A DNA stretch of 64,000 bases, taken from contig NZ_CP018725.1 in assembly GCF_001908725.1 (NCBI RefSeq), forward strand, positions 1,922,001 to 1,986,000. The letters are read 5' to 3'. Source of the DNA: Xanthomonas vesicatoria ATCC 35937 (GTDB lineage Bacteria > Pseudomonadota > Gammaproteobacteria > Xanthomonadales > Xanthomonadaceae). A program made the position numbers and the translations under genes. Every line of letters begins with the position of its first letter. Position 1 is the first letter of the stretch. Shown piece after piece: positions 63,730-64,000 of this stretch. Below the pieces are notes generated by a model that had not been told where the DNA came from, ran no database searches, and was given only the letters and a program-made list of their open reading frames with translations.

Positions 63730-64000
63730 TTATCCCCGCAACGCCTTGGCGTGATGCGCAATATGCTCGCCAATGAAGCTGGCAATGAAGTAATAGCTAT
63801 GGTCGTACCCGGGCTGCATGCGTACGATCACCGGGTACGCCGCTGCCTTCGCAGCATCTTCGAACAACCTGGTTTTCAGCTGATTTTCCAGGAATTCGTC
63901 TGCCCCGCCCTGATCGATCAACAGCGGCAAACGTTCTTGCGCCTGCGCGATCAACGCGGTGGCGTCATACGCCTTCCAGCTGTTGCGATCGTCGCCCAGA
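63730..64000 (-). CDS. fghA: S-formylglutathione hydrolase, 3' part (runs off the window)
   Basis: About 90 C-terminal residues are present; the gene continues past 64000. The wording LPLLIDQGGADEFLENQLKTRLF and VRMQPGYDHSYYFIASFIGEHIAHHAKAL is that of FghA (esterase D), which hydrolyses S-formylglutathione to formate and glutathione in formaldehyde detoxification. The catalytic Asp (LLIDQGGADEF) and His (GYDHSYYF) are present. The nucleophile Ser would lie beyond the window. Reading leftward from 64000 the frame is open (LGDDRNSWKAYDATAL). Confidence 0.93.
   Translation of the reverse strand, partial: LGDDRNSWKAYDATALIAQAQERLPLLIDQGGADEFLENQLKTRLFEDAAKAAAYPVIVRMQPGYDHSYYFIASFIGEHIAHHAKALRG

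Overview
The window is high-GC DNA from a Xanthomonas chromosome; the species is not resolved. The assignment rests on several loci known from this genus: a complete suxR-suxC-suxA-suxB sucrose uptake locus, a TctD/TctE-citH citrate locus, an LPS-core cluster around waaA, and plant-cell-wall enzymes (GH12, PL4, GH92). It reads as ordinary chromosome. I saw no prophage, transposase, CRISPR array, rRNA or tRNA gene.

Layout. 1-2.9 kb: TetR regulator, isoaspartate-methyltransferase-like gene and tolC, ended by a clear terminator. 3.4-8.5 kb: waaA (-), an LpxL-type acyltransferase (+), an O-antigen-ligase-like protein and a GT4 glycosyltransferase (-, overlapping), and a small zinc-finger gene. 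9.2-12.5 kb: a lone secreted GH92 alpha-mannosidase. 12.7-21 kb: maeB, dctA, a divergent OprO/P-type porin and a hybrid sensor kinase, which together look like a C4-dicarboxylate module. 21.3-28 kb: a DUF1460 lipoprotein, an IutA-like TonB receptor behind a Fur-box-like site, an aldo/keto reductase operon with two small genes, and a LuxR-type response regulator.

28.3-34.5 kb: citrate module. The minus-strand tctD-tctE-SBP operon is divergent from a porin and citH. 34.6-35.4 kb: a PhbB homologue whose catalytic Tyr is Phe. 35.8-43 kb: sux locus with two palindromic operators between suxC and suxA. 43.1-50.4 kb: DJ-1/PfpI protein, DUF1704 protein with rsgA, AlaA-type aminotransferase, SGNH hydrolase, methyltransferase, polysaccharide deacetylase. 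50.4-58.2 kb: Grx/IscA-like/rhodanese fusion, a secreted protein, DUF924, a tandem amidohydrolase pair, and a cluster of four small uncharacterised genes. 58.5-61.5 kb: convergent PL4 and GH12 genes. 62-64 kb: DegV protein, a small conserved gene and the 3' end of fghA.

System-level points. The citrate, C4-dicarboxylate and sucrose modules each pair an outer-membrane pore or receptor with an inner-membrane transporter and a dedicated regulator, as expected for a plant pathogen scavenging host carbon. Two families of non-coding repeats overlie this layout. Perfect CCCCTCTCCC/GGGAGAGGGG hairpins (three copies) all lie between convergent genes. Elements built from gggaatc heptamers occur three times within 5.5 kb; two are MITE-like inverted repeats, one of them touching the tctD start codon. 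No wholly new multi-gene system is evident. The best leads are these repeats, the Tyr-less PhbB, the permease-less binding protein coupled to TctE, the HExxxH motif of DUF1704, and the degenerate partner in the amidohydrolase pair.
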